In this document: positions 1 through 5,379 of the stretch, one piece after another | How the letters are laid out: each line of letters starts with the position of its first letter | How positions within the stretch are numbered: position 1 is the first letter of the stretch | NCBI GenBank assembly: GCA_013821585.1 | Contig: JACDGO010000170.1 | Coordinates: 1 to 5,379 of the forward strand | DNA length: 5,379 nt | Reading direction: 5' to 3' | From: Sphingomonadaceae bacterium | Lineage (GTDB): Bacteria; Pseudomonadota; Alphaproteobacteria; Sphingomonadales; Sphingomonadaceae | Made by a program: the position numbers and the translations under genes | Notes under the pieces: generated by a model | What the model saw: only the letters and a program-made list of their open reading frames with translations | Database searches by the model: none | Told to the model about the DNA's origin: nothing

Positions 1-210
1 AATCTCGGCCGGACGACGGACGCGCTCCCGCTCGCGCGGCGCGCCTATGCGCTCGCGCCGGGAAGCGCGCCGGCGGCGGCGCTCTACGGGCATCTGCTTG
101 CCTCGACCGGCGGTCGAGCCGCGGGGACCGCGACGCTCGAAAAATCGCTGACGCTCGCGCCCTCCACGCCGCTCTATCGCCGCTGGCTCGCAACCGCGAA
201 GGCGCGCTGA
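1..210 (+). CDS. TPR-repeat protein, C-terminal fragment (5' end outside window)
   Basis: An open frame enters from the left edge and ends at TGA 208-210, giving 69 visible residues. Two helix-turn-helix units resemble tetratricopeptide repeats. The first has a helix ending ARRAYALAPGS (about residues 12-22), with the Ala/Tyr/Pro spacing of the TPR consensus. The second has YGHLLASTGGR (29-39) followed by LEKSLTLAPS (46-55). The protein ends shortly after in a basic tail (YRRWLATAKAR). TPR arrays are protein-interaction scaffolds; nothing in this fragment shows the partner or any N-terminal domain or signal peptide. The GST gene starts 34 nt downstream on the same strand with no obvious terminator between, so co-transcription is possible. 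Confidence is good that this is coding, moderate that it is a TPR protein. Confidence 0.7.
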   Translation, partial: NLGRTTDALPLARRAYALAPGSAPAAALYGHLLASTGGRAAGTATLEKSLTLAPSTPLYRRWLATAKAR

Positions 211-233
211 GCGTTCGTGTTCCGCCATCCAGC

Positions 234-238
234 GGAGA
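234..238 (+). promoter_or_regulatory. Shine-Dalgarno site for the glutathione S-transferase
   Basis: The sequence GGAGA at 234-238 lies 6 nt before ATG 245. It supports that start, which also gives the canonical family N-terminus MKLYYTPGAC. It also argues against the overlapping ATG at 217, which opens a different frame whose product resembles no protein family. Confidence 0.6.
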
Positions 239-244
239 ACCCAG

Positions 245-829
245 ATGAAGCTCTATTACACGCCCGGGGCATGCAGCCTCGCGGATCACATCGCGCTCCA
301 CGAAGCGGGACTGAAATTCGACTGCGAAAAGGTCGATCTCAAAACGAAGCGGACGGAGAGCGGCGGCGATTTTCTCGCGGTCAATCCCAAGGGCTATGTG
401 CCCGCGCTCACGCTCGACGAAGGCGGTGTGCTGACCGAGAACATCGCGATCCTCGACTGGATCGCGGGGCAGGACGCGCGCCTCGCGCCCAGGGGCGCCC
501 TCGGACGCACGCGGCTGCTCGAGATGCTCGCCTTCATCTCGACCGAGATTCACAAGAGCTTCAAGCCGTTCTTCGCGGGTGAAGCCGACGACGCGAAGAA
601 GAAGGCGGGTGACGCGATCGGAAAGCGCTTCGGCGAGATCGTGACGATGATGCAGGGCGACTATCTGTTCGGCGCGCAGGTCAGCGTCGCCGACGCTTAT
701 CTGTTCGTCATGCTGATGTGGGCGGAGAAGATGGGCGTCGCCTATCCCGCGCCGCTCGCGGCGTTCCGCGACCGGATGAAGGCGCGCGCCGCCGTGCGGA
801 CGGCGCTGGAGCATGAAGGCTTGGCGTAA
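245..829 (+). CDS. Glutathione S-transferase, beta class-like
   Basis: The 194-residue protein has the length and layout of bacterial beta-class GSTs. An N-terminal thioredoxin-like domain (about residues 1-77) begins MKLYYTPGACSLADH, with Tyr5 and Cys10; Cys10 matches the cysteine that forms mixed disulfides with glutathione in the Proteus mirabilis enzyme. VPAL (52-55) carries the conserved cis-proline (Pro53), and LTENIAIL (63-70) supplies the Glu65-Asn66 glutathione-binding turn (family knowledge). The all-helical C-terminal domain (about 88-194) contains FISTEIHKSF, whose His103 corresponds to the active-site histidine of beta GSTs, and the VADAYLF segment (148-154), the usual N-capping/hydrophobic staple region. 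It is cytoplasmic and probably acts in glutathione-dependent detoxification or thiol redox chemistry; the substrate cannot be read from sequence. The gene ends in tandem in-frame stops (TAATAA, 827-832), 12 nt before the next gene. Confidence 0.93.
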   Translation: MKLYYTPGACSLADHIALHEAGLKFDCEKVDLKTKRTESGGDFLAVNPKGYVPALTLDEGGVLTENIAILDWIAGQDARLAPRGALGRTRLLEMLAFISTEIHKSFKPFFAGEADDAKKKAGDAIGKRFGEIVTMMQGDYLFGAQVSVADAYLFVMLMWAEKMGVAYPAPLAAFRDRMKARAAVRTALEHEGLA

Positions 830-830
830 T

Positions 831-835
831 AAAGG
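831..835 (+). promoter_or_regulatory. Shine-Dalgarno site for the DUF815 ATPase gene
   Basis: AAAGG at 831-835 sits 6 nt before ATG 842 and overlaps the second of the tandem stop codons of the GST gene. This packing supports translational coupling, or at least co-transcription, of the two genes. Confidence 0.5.
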
Positions 836-841
836 CGGGCG

Positions 842-1657
842 ATGGACGACGCGCTCCTCGCCCGCATCGCCGACGCGCTCGAACGGATCGCGCCGCCGCC
901 GACTGCGCGCCCGCGCGACGACGCCTCCGCCTATGTTTGGCATGGTGGAGTCTTGCGCGGGGCTGTGTTCCGGCCGCTGCCGCTCGACCTTTTGACGGGA
1001 ATCGACGCGCAGAAGGCGGCGCTGCTCGAGAACATGCGGCGGCACGCGCTGGGAAACGCGGCGCACGACGCGCTGCTGTGGGGCGCGCGCGGCAGCGGCA
1101 AGTCGGCGCTGGTCAAGGCCGCCGTCGGCGCGGTGCAGGCCGAAGGTCATCCTCTCGCGCTCGTCGAGCTCGCGGCGAGCGAGGTCGCGACCCTGCCCGA
1201 GCTGTTCGCGACGCTGAACGCCTGGACGCGTCCGGCGATCGTCTTCGTCGACGACCTCGGCTTCGAGGGCGGCGTCGCGCCGGCGCGCGCGCTGCGCTCG
1301 GTGCTCGACGGCGGCAGCGCGGCGCGGCCCGATCACATCCGCCTTACTGTCACCTCGAACCGCCGCCACATCGTCGCGCGCGACGTCGCCGAGCAGGAAT
1401 CGGCGATCAACCCGCGCGACGTGGTTGAAGACCGGCTCGCGCTCGCCGACCGCTTCGGCCTCAGCCTCGGCTTCCACGCGTGCGACCAGGAGACTTATCT
1501 CGCGATGGTCGAAGGCTATGCGCGCACGTTCGGCCTGAACTTCGAGGCCGCCGACGCGATCGCCTTCGCCGGGCAGCGAGGAAGCCGCTCGGGCCGCGTG
1601 GCTTGGCACTACGCCGTCGAACTGTCCGGGCGCGAAGGCCGCGCGCTAACGCCTTGA
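842..1657 (+). CDS. DUF815 family AAA-type ATP-binding protein
   Basis: The 271-residue product matches the DUF815 family of P-loop ATPases in length and motif order. Residues 1-50 form a family-type N-terminal segment with YVWHGG (31-36), followed by LLTGIDAQKAALLENMRRHALG (approximately 50-71), which leads into the nucleotide-binding core. Walker A is GARGSGKS (81-88, Lys87). Walker B is AIVFVDD (132-138), ending in two aspartates. The sensor-1-like strand is VTSNRRHIV (170-178), very characteristic of this family. NPRDVVEDRLALADRFGL (190-207) holds the Arg-rich 'DRFGL' segment, and the Arg-rich helix around 247-257 (RGSRSGRVAWH) resembles a sensor-2 helix. It has no signal peptide, so it is cytoplasmic. 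The biological role of DUF815 is not established. The start at 842 is supported by a good ribosome site and by the 12-nt gap to the GST gene. No motif is missing. Confidence 0.92.
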   Translation: MDDALLARIADALERIAPPPTARPRDDASAYVWHGGVLRGAVFRPLPLDLLTGIDAQKAALLENMRRHALGNAAHDALLWGARGSGKSALVKAAVGAVQAEGHPLALVELAASEVATLPELFATLNAWTRPAIVFVDDLGFEGGVAPARALRSVLDGGSAARPDHIRLTVTSNRRHIVARDVAEQESAINPRDVVEDRLALADRFGLSLGFHACDQETYLAMVEGYARTFGLNFEAADAIAFAGQRGSRSGRVAWHYAVELSGREGRALTP

Positions 1658-1698
1658 AGCTGCGGGGGGAACGCGCCAAGTGGACGAAATTCAGCCTT

Positions 1699-1705
1699 GG
1701 GAGAG
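1699..1705 (+). promoter_or_regulatory. Shine-Dalgarno site selecting the DUF885 start
   Basis: GGGAGAG at 1699-1705, with its GGGAG core ending 6 nt before ATG 1710, favours 1710 over the in-frame GTG at 1680. A run of six G at 1664-1669 lies about 10 nt ahead of that GTG, so the longer start is not excluded. The 1710 start places the twin arginines at residues 3-4, as usual for a short Tat n-region. A weak 5-bp stem (CCAAG 1676-1680 with CTTGG 1696-1700) would touch the edge of this site. Confidence 0.6.
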
Positions 1706-1709
1706 TCGC

Positions 1710-3521
1710 ATGGATCGCCGTCAGTTCGTCGCATCGGGCAGCGCCGCCGCCTTGGCCGCCTCCCTCACGCCGGCGCGCGCGTTCGCGCAGGGTCGCGACG
1801 CCGCGCTCGGCGCGGAATTCGGCCGCATTTTCGCCGATTATGTCAAGAATTCTCCAGAAACCGCGAGCTCACTCGGACTCGACAAGGGACCGAACGCCGC
1901 GCTCAAGCGCATGCTCACGCCGCGCACGGCCGCCGAACGCCAGCGTGCTCTTGCGCGCGTGCAGGGCGCGCTCGGCGCGCTCGGCAAGTACGACGCGGCG
2001 ACGCTTTCGCCCGCGCAGCAGCTCAACCTCGAGGTCATCCGCTATCAGCTGACGACGCAGACCACCGCGCCCGCGAAGTTCGGCATCGATTCGGTGCAGC
2101 GGCCGTATCGCATCTTCCAGCAGGGCGGGACTTACTTCTCCGTCCCCGACTTCCTCAACACCGCGCACACGATCAACACCGCCGACGATTGCGACGCCTA
2201 TCTCGCGCGGCTCGACGCGTTCGCGGGCTCGCTTGACCAGGAGACGGTCGAGCAGAAGGCTGAGGCCGCCCGCGGCTTTCTCGCGCCCGGCTGGTCGCTC
2301 GACCTGACGCTCGGCCAGATGGCGAAGCTGCGCGGTCAGCCAGCCGCGTCGAGCAGCATCGTCGGGTCGCTCATCAAGCGCGCATCGGCGAAGGGCATCG
2401 CGGGCGATTGGGGAACACGCGCGGCGGCGATCGTCGATGCGAAGGTCTATCCCGCGCTCGATCGCCAGATGGCCGCGCTGCGCGCGCTCAAGCCTTCGAC
2501 CAAGCCCGGCGACGGCGCATGGCGGCTGCCGCAGGGCGACGCGATCTATGCCGCCGCGCTCGCGCAGGCGACGACGACAACCTTCACGCCCGACGAGGTC
2601 CACAAGCTCGGCCTCGAACAGGTCGCGCAGATCACCGCCGACCTCGACACGATTCTGAAAAGCCAAGGCTATACGCAGGGAACGGTCGGCGCGCGGCTGG
2701 CCAAGCTCAACGTCGAACCGTCGCAGCTCTATGCGAACACCGCCGAGGGCCGCGCCGAACTGATCGCCGGGCTAAACGAGGGCGTGAAGGCGATGTATGC
2801 GAGGCTCCCCGCCGATTTCGCGACCTTGCCTAAGGCGCCGCTCGAAATCCGCGCGGTTCCGGTCGAGATCCAGGACGGCGCGTCGAACGGCTATTACAAC
2901 CGAGCCGCCCTCGACGGTTCGCGTCCGGCGATCTACTTCATTAATTTGAAAGACGTCGGCGACTGGCCGAAATACGGTCTTCCCTCGCTCACCTATCACG
3001 AGGGCGTTCCGGGGCATCACCTGCAAATCTCGATTTCGCAGGAATCGGGCGATATTCCGCTACTCCGGAAGGTCGGCGGCTTTTCGGCCTATAGCGAAGG
3101 CTGGGCGCTCTACGCCGAGCAGCTCGCGGCCGAACTCGGCATGTATGAGGGCAATCCGCTCGGCCGTGCGGGTTTCCTCCAGTCGTTCCTGTTCCGCGCC
3201 GCGCGGCTGGTGATCGACACAGAGCTTCACGACAAGCGCTGGAGCCGCGAACAGGCGACCGACTATATGGTGACGACCACCGGCTTCGCGCGCCCGCGCT
3301 CACAGCGCGAGGTCGAGCGCTATTGCACGCAGATCGGCCAGGCGTGCAGCTACAAGGTCGGCCACATGGCGTGGACGCGCGCGCGCGCTGCGTCGCAGGC
3401 GGCGCTGGGCGCGAAGTTCGACATCAAGGCGTTCCACGAGGTGCTGAAGGACGGCGCGATGCCGCTGACCATCCTCGGGCGGCGGATCGCCGAGCGCACG
3501 AAGGCGCTGGCGGCGGCCTGA
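1710..3521 (+). CDS. DUF885 family zinc-metallohydrolase-like protein with Tat signal
   Basis: The 603-residue protein has the usual length of DUF885 proteins. Its N-terminus, MDRRQFVASG followed by an alanine-rich stretch and ARAFAQ, looks like a twin-arginine signal (Arg3-Arg4, Phe6) with likely cleavage after Ala26, so export in folded form to the periplasm is inferred. The catalytic-type region carries YHEGVPGHHLQ (429-439), the family's variant of a zinc-binding HExxxxH motif (His430, Glu431, His436/His437). About 30 residues later comes SEGWALYAE (462-470), whose Glu463 or Glu470 could be a further metal ligand. Other family signatures are RLVIDTELH (499-507) and ERY...GQACSYKVG (536-551). 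Peptidase activity is inferred from similarity to gluzincins; the substrate is unknown. The gene lies 52 nt after the DUF815 gene, co-directional. An alternative GTG start at 1680 would add 10 residues (WES-type, no added motif). Its stop codon lies in the loop of a strong hairpin. Confidence 0.92.
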   Translation: MDRRQFVASGSAAALAASLTPARAFAQGRDAALGAEFGRIFADYVKNSPETASSLGLDKGPNAALKRMLTPRTAAERQRALARVQGALGALGKYDAATLSPAQQLNLEVIRYQLTTQTTAPAKFGIDSVQRPYRIFQQGGTYFSVPDFLNTAHTINTADDCDAYLARLDAFAGSLDQETVEQKAEAARGFLAPGWSLDLTLGQMAKLRGQPAASSSIVGSLIKRASAKGIAGDWGTRAAAIVDAKVYPALDRQMAALRALKPSTKPGDGAWRLPQGDAIYAAALAQATTTTFTPDEVHKLGLEQVAQITADLDTILKSQGYTQGTVGARLAKLNVEPSQLYANTAEGRAELIAGLNEGVKAMYARLPADFATLPKAPLEIRAVPVEIQDGASNGYYNRAALDGSRPAIYFINLKDVGDWPKYGLPSLTYHEGVPGHHLQISISQESGDIPLLRKVGGFSAYSEGWALYAEQLAAELGMYEGNPLGRAGFLQSFLFRAARLVIDTELHDKRWSREQATDYMVTTTGFARPRSQREVERYCTQIGQACSYKVGHMAWTRARAASQAALGAKFDIKAFHEVLKDGAMPLTILGRRIAERTKALAAA

Positions 3522-3536
3522 CCGCCGCCGGCGCCT
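3502..3536. terminator. Strong GC hairpin between convergent genes, possible terminator
   Basis: Positions 3502-3516 pair with 3522-3536 over 15 positions, with a 5-nt loop (CCTGA). On the plus strand 14 pairs are Watson-Crick and one (3508/3530) is U-G wobble; on the minus strand that pair becomes A-C. The TGA stop of the DUF885 gene (3519-3521) lies in the loop. On the minus strand the stem begins 18 nt past the stop of the small membrane-protein gene, a classical terminator distance. Neither side is followed by a real U-tract (AAATCGCGG on plus, TTCGTGCGC on minus), so intrinsic termination would be weak. It may instead stabilise 3' ends or assist Rho. Confidence 0.5.
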
Positions 3537-3554
3537 AAATCGCGGTCTGATGAA

Positions 3555-3815
3555 TCAGGCGCTGACGGGATTGTTGTCGTTGTTGCTGTCGACAATGAGG
3601 AAGATGCCGCCGGCGATCGCGGCCCCCAGCAGCACGAGCCAAACGGCGCGGAGGCCGAACAGCTTGTTACCGTGCGCATCGACCGGCGCGCCAACGCGCG
3701 GTGCGACGTTCGCGAACGAAAGCCTGGCAGCCGCAGGAGCCGCCGCGGCCAGCGCCGGCGAGGCCGCCATGAGGAGCGCGGCGCCCGCAGCGGCCGCATA
3801 TCCGAGCTTTTTCAT
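3555..3815 (-). CDS. Small exported/membrane protein of unknown function, 86 aa
   Basis: I do not recognise a named function. The 86-residue product starts MKKLGYAAAAGAALLMAASP, a typical signal sequence with possible cleavage after Ala23 or Ala24 (PALA-A). An Ala-rich linker (24-30) follows, then a polar stretch (31-55, with APRVGAPVDAHGNKLFG). A clear hydrophobic segment (57-75, AVWLVLLGAAIAGGIFLIV, with GxxxG-like small residues) comes next, and the protein ends in a short tail DSNNDNNPVSA (76-86). Small sphingomonad hypothetical proteins with this plan (signal, linker, one membrane helix, Asn/Asp-rich tail ending in Pro-x-Ser) are familiar to me, but that is memory, not a search. An excellent ribosome site fixes the start at 3815; a longer open frame upstream into the alpha-2-macroglobulin gene is spurious. 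It converges on the DUF885 gene and is divergent from the alpha-2-macroglobulin gene. Confidence 0.82.
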   Translation of the reverse strand: MKKLGYAAAAGAALLMAASPALAAAAPAAARLSFANVAPRVGAPVDAHGNKLFGLRAVWLVLLGAAIAGGIFLIVDSNNDNNPVSA

Positions 3816-3820
3816 TCCAT

Positions 3821-3827
3821 CCTCCTT
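3821..3827 (-). promoter_or_regulatory. Strong Shine-Dalgarno site for the small membrane protein
   Basis: Read on the minus strand this is AAGGAGG, a near-perfect anti-16S match, 5 nt before the ATG at 3815. It decides the start within a frame that stays open much further upstream and suggests efficient translation of this small gene. Confidence 0.8.
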
Positions 3828-3941
3828 GAACCCACGCGCACGAACGCCCGCATAGCGGCACCACGCAACTCGCACGCTGGTTCCCCGCGCCCTCTGGACA
3901 GCGCCGCCACCTTGCGCGAACCTCCGGCTCGCGAGCGGCTT

Positions 3942-3948
3942 GGGGGAG
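3942..3948 (+). promoter_or_regulatory. Shine-Dalgarno site for the alpha-2-macroglobulin gene
   Basis: GGGGGAG at 3942-3948 lies 6 nt before ATG 3955 and supports that start, which also gives a proper signal peptide. The next in-frame ATG (3997) would cut the signal sequence away. Confidence 0.6.
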
Positions 3949-3954
3949 CGGACG

Positions 3955-5379
3955 ATGCGGAAGACTCTGTGGCGGGCGCTTATCCTATCGCTGCTCATGA
4001 CACCGGCGGCCGCGATAGGGGACAGCGCGCCGCAAGTGACGCTTGCCGTACCCGGATCGGCGGGGACCAGCGGCGGGGCGATCGAGCGCTTCACCCTGCG
4101 TTTTTCAGAGGCGATGGTGCCATTGGGCGATCCGCGCGCGGCTCCGCCCGCCAAGCTGACCTGCCCGGTTGGAGCGACCGGACGCTGGGTCGATCCGCAA
4201 ACCTTCGTGTTTGATTTCGAGCACGCGCTGCCCGGCGAGATCAGCTGCAAGATCAACCTGAACGGCAAGCTGGCGAGCACGCGCGGCGCCGAAGTCGAAG
4301 GGGCGCAGGAATTCGCCATCGACACCGGCGGCCCGTCGGCGCGCGCCGTGCTGGCGGGCGGGATCGACAGCGAAATCGAGGAGGGGCAGGTGTTCCTCGT
4401 CGCGGCGAACGTCGCGCCCGACGCGCGATCCGTGATGGTGCACGGCTATTGCGCGGTCGACGGCATCGGCGAGAAGATCGCGCTCAACGTGCTCAAGCCT
4501 GAGGTGGCCGCGCAGATCCTCGGCGGGCTCGGCGACAATAGCTGGGACCGGCGCAATTTTCTCGAGAACGCGGGGCTGCCGCAGAAAATGCCCGCCAATG
4601 CCGCCGACAAGGCGCGCGCACTCTCGACCATCGTCGCGGTCAAATGCCGTCGCCCGCTGCCGCCGGGGCGGGACATGGCGCTGCTCTGGGATGCGGGGAT
4701 CGCCAGCGCCGGCGGGCGCACCGCCGCGCGCGACCAGCGCTTCGACTTTACCGTGCGCAAGGCGTTCGCGGCGCGCTTCGAATGTTCGCGCGTCAACCCC
4801 CAGGCCGGCTGCAATCCGGTCAGCGCCGCGCACGTCCGCTTTACCGCGCCGATTCCAATGGAAAAGGCCAAGGCGATCCGCCTGACCTTCGCCGACGGCA
4901 CAGTGCGCACGCCCGTCGTCGATGACGACGCCAAGAGCAATCCCGCGATCGTCGACCTCAACTTCGAAGGGCCGTTCCCCGAGGCGCAGGCGGCGACACT
5001 TACGATCCCCGCAGACATCCAGGACGCGAGCGGGCGCGTGCTCGAGAACGCCGAGCGCTTTCCCCTCGAAGTGAAATTCGACCGCGCGCCGCCGCTGGTG
5101 AAGTTCGCCGCATCGTTCGGCATCCTCGAGGCGAATGAGGGTGGCGTGCTTCCCGTCACCGTGCGCGCGGTCGAACCGCGCCTCGCTCAGCGGCTGACAT
5201 CGGTCGGCGGCGCGAGCCTGCGCATCGACGGCTCGGACGGACGAATCGCCGAGTGGCTGAGGAAGCTCGACGACGCCGACGACAGTGACTACCGCGACGA
5301 GGGACCGAAGGATCATACCCACAGCGTCAACTACACGGGCGCGACGTCGCTGCTCGCGGGGCAAGGGTCGGCGATGACC
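3955..5379 (+). CDS. Alpha-2-macroglobulin family protein, N-terminal part (3' end outside window)
   Basis: An open frame of 475 codons without a stop runs off the right edge. The start MRKTLWRALILSLLMTPAAA is a Sec-type signal peptide with likely cleavage near Ala20; there is no lipobox cysteine, so a soluble periplasmic protein is inferred, unlike the E. coli lipoprotein YfhM. Residues about 28-125 look like the first macroglobulin (MG-like) domain of bacterial alpha-2-macroglobulins: FTLRFSEAMVPLGDP (46-60), then GRWVDPQTFVFDFEHALPGE (76-95). Six cysteines are visible (70, 98, 166, 231, 277, 286), an even number consistent with disulfides; the C-x8-C pair in FECSRVNPQAGCNP (275-288) is a familiar family element. 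Full-length relatives are roughly 1,600-2,000 residues and trap proteases, often with a thioester (CxEQ) near the C-terminal part, which is not in view. Often paired with pbpC; the downstream gene is not visible. The reverse-strand open frames here are shadows. Confidence 0.88.
   Translation, partial: MRKTLWRALILSLLMTPAAAIGDSAPQVTLAVPGSAGTSGGAIERFTLRFSEAMVPLGDPRAAPPAKLTCPVGATGRWVDPQTFVFDFEHALPGEISCKINLNGKLASTRGAEVEGAQEFAIDTGGPSARAVLAGGIDSEIEEGQVFLVAANVAPDARSVMVHGYCAVDGIGEKIALNVLKPEVAAQILGGLGDNSWDRRNFLENAGLPQKMPANAADKARALSTIVAVKCRRPLPPGRDMALLWDAGIASAGGRTAARDQRFDFTVRKAFAARFECSRVNPQAGCNPVSAAHVRFTAPIPMEKAKAIRLTFADGTVRTPVVDDDAKSNPAIVDLNFEGPFPEAQAATLTIPADIQDASGRVLENAERFPLEVKFDRAPPLVKFAASFGILEANEGGVLPVTVRAVEPRLAQRLTSVGGASLRIDGSDGRIAEWLRKLDDADDSDYRDEGPKDHTHSVNYTGATSLLAGQGSAMT

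Larger units (their letters stand above)
3816..3954. promoter_or_regulatory. Divergent intergenic region between small gene and alpha-2-macroglobulin
   Basis: These 139 nt must hold the promoters of both flanking genes unless the plus-strand gene depends on readthrough past the hairpin and the small gene. I see no convincing -35/-10 pair in either direction, as expected for a high-GC alphaproteobacterium with relaxed promoters. A perfect 10-bp palindrome, GCTCGCGAGC, lies at 3927-3936, 18 nt before the plus-strand start codon, and could be an operator half-site pair or chance in this composition. The region is also noticeably less codon-like than its flanks. Confidence 0.45.

Noticed and set aside
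937..1428. Alternative plus-strand frame within the DUF815 gene
   Set aside because: The translation is dominated by Arg/Ala/Gly, as expected from a frame-shifted reading of GC-rich codons; the main frame has Walker A, Walker B and sensor motifs.
1635..1655. AAGGC/GCCTT inverted repeat at the end of the DUF815 gene as a terminator
   Set aside because: The stem is only 5 bp with an 11-nt loop and no U-tract follows, so it is too weak to call.
1869..2666. Minus-strand open frame of 265 codons inside the DUF885 gene
   Set aside because: It is a shadow frame with Arg/Glu/Leu-rich low-complexity translation and no ribosome site or known motif; the plus strand carries a full-length family protein.
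3879..3884. GGAACC on the minus strand as a possible ECF/EcfG-type -35 element
   Set aside because: No matching -10 (CGTT-like) element is found 16-17 nt downstream; the nearest CGTT is about 33 nt away.
3816..4325. N-terminal extension of the small minus-strand gene back to 4325
   Set aside because: The frame stays open only because it overlaps the alpha-2-macroglobulin gene. The signal sequence and the AAGGAGG site place the true start at 3815.
4105..5364. Long minus-strand open frame (419 codons) opposite the alpha-2-macroglobulin gene
   Set aside because: It is an antisense shadow typical of high-GC coding sequence. The product is rich in Arg, Ala, Asp and His with no domain pattern, while the plus-strand frame has a signal peptide, ribosome site and family motifs.

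Overview
The window is a high-GC chromosomal segment with strong G/C preference at third codon positions and tightly packed genes carrying clear Shine-Dalgarno sites. The gene complement (beta-class glutathione S-transferase, DUF815 ATPase, DUF885 metallohydrolase with a Tat signal, periplasmic alpha-2-macroglobulin, and a small alanine-rich membrane protein ending in an Asn/Asp-rich tail) suggests an alphaproteobacterium, most likely of the Sphingomonadales (Sphingomonas/Sphingopyxis-like). The order-level call is inference from protein style and family memory, not from a search.

Layout. Positions 1-210 are the 3' end of a TPR-repeat protein. It is followed on the same strand, with short gaps of 34, 12 and 52 nt, by a glutathione S-transferase (245-829), a DUF815 AAA-type ATPase (842-1657) and a DUF885 family zinc-hydrolase-like protein (1710-3521). 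These four could be one transcription unit. A 15-bp hairpin (3502-3536) spans the end of the DUF885 gene and sits between it and the convergent small gene at 3555-3815 (minus strand), which encodes an 86-residue exported or membrane protein. A 139-nt divergent intergenic region separates that gene from a plus-strand gene starting at 3955, which runs off the right edge and encodes the N-terminal 475 residues of a bacterial alpha-2-macroglobulin.

How the genes relate. Three products are predicted to act outside the cytoplasm (DUF885, small membrane protein, alpha-2-macroglobulin), while the GST and DUF815 ATPase are cytoplasmic. I see no shared pathway beyond co-direction and spacing. There are no mobile elements, CRISPR arrays, RNA genes or long gene-free stretches. 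I found no convincing undescribed system; the points most worth a second look are the stop-codon-in-loop hairpin, the small membrane protein, and the lack of a lipobox on the alpha-2-macroglobulin.
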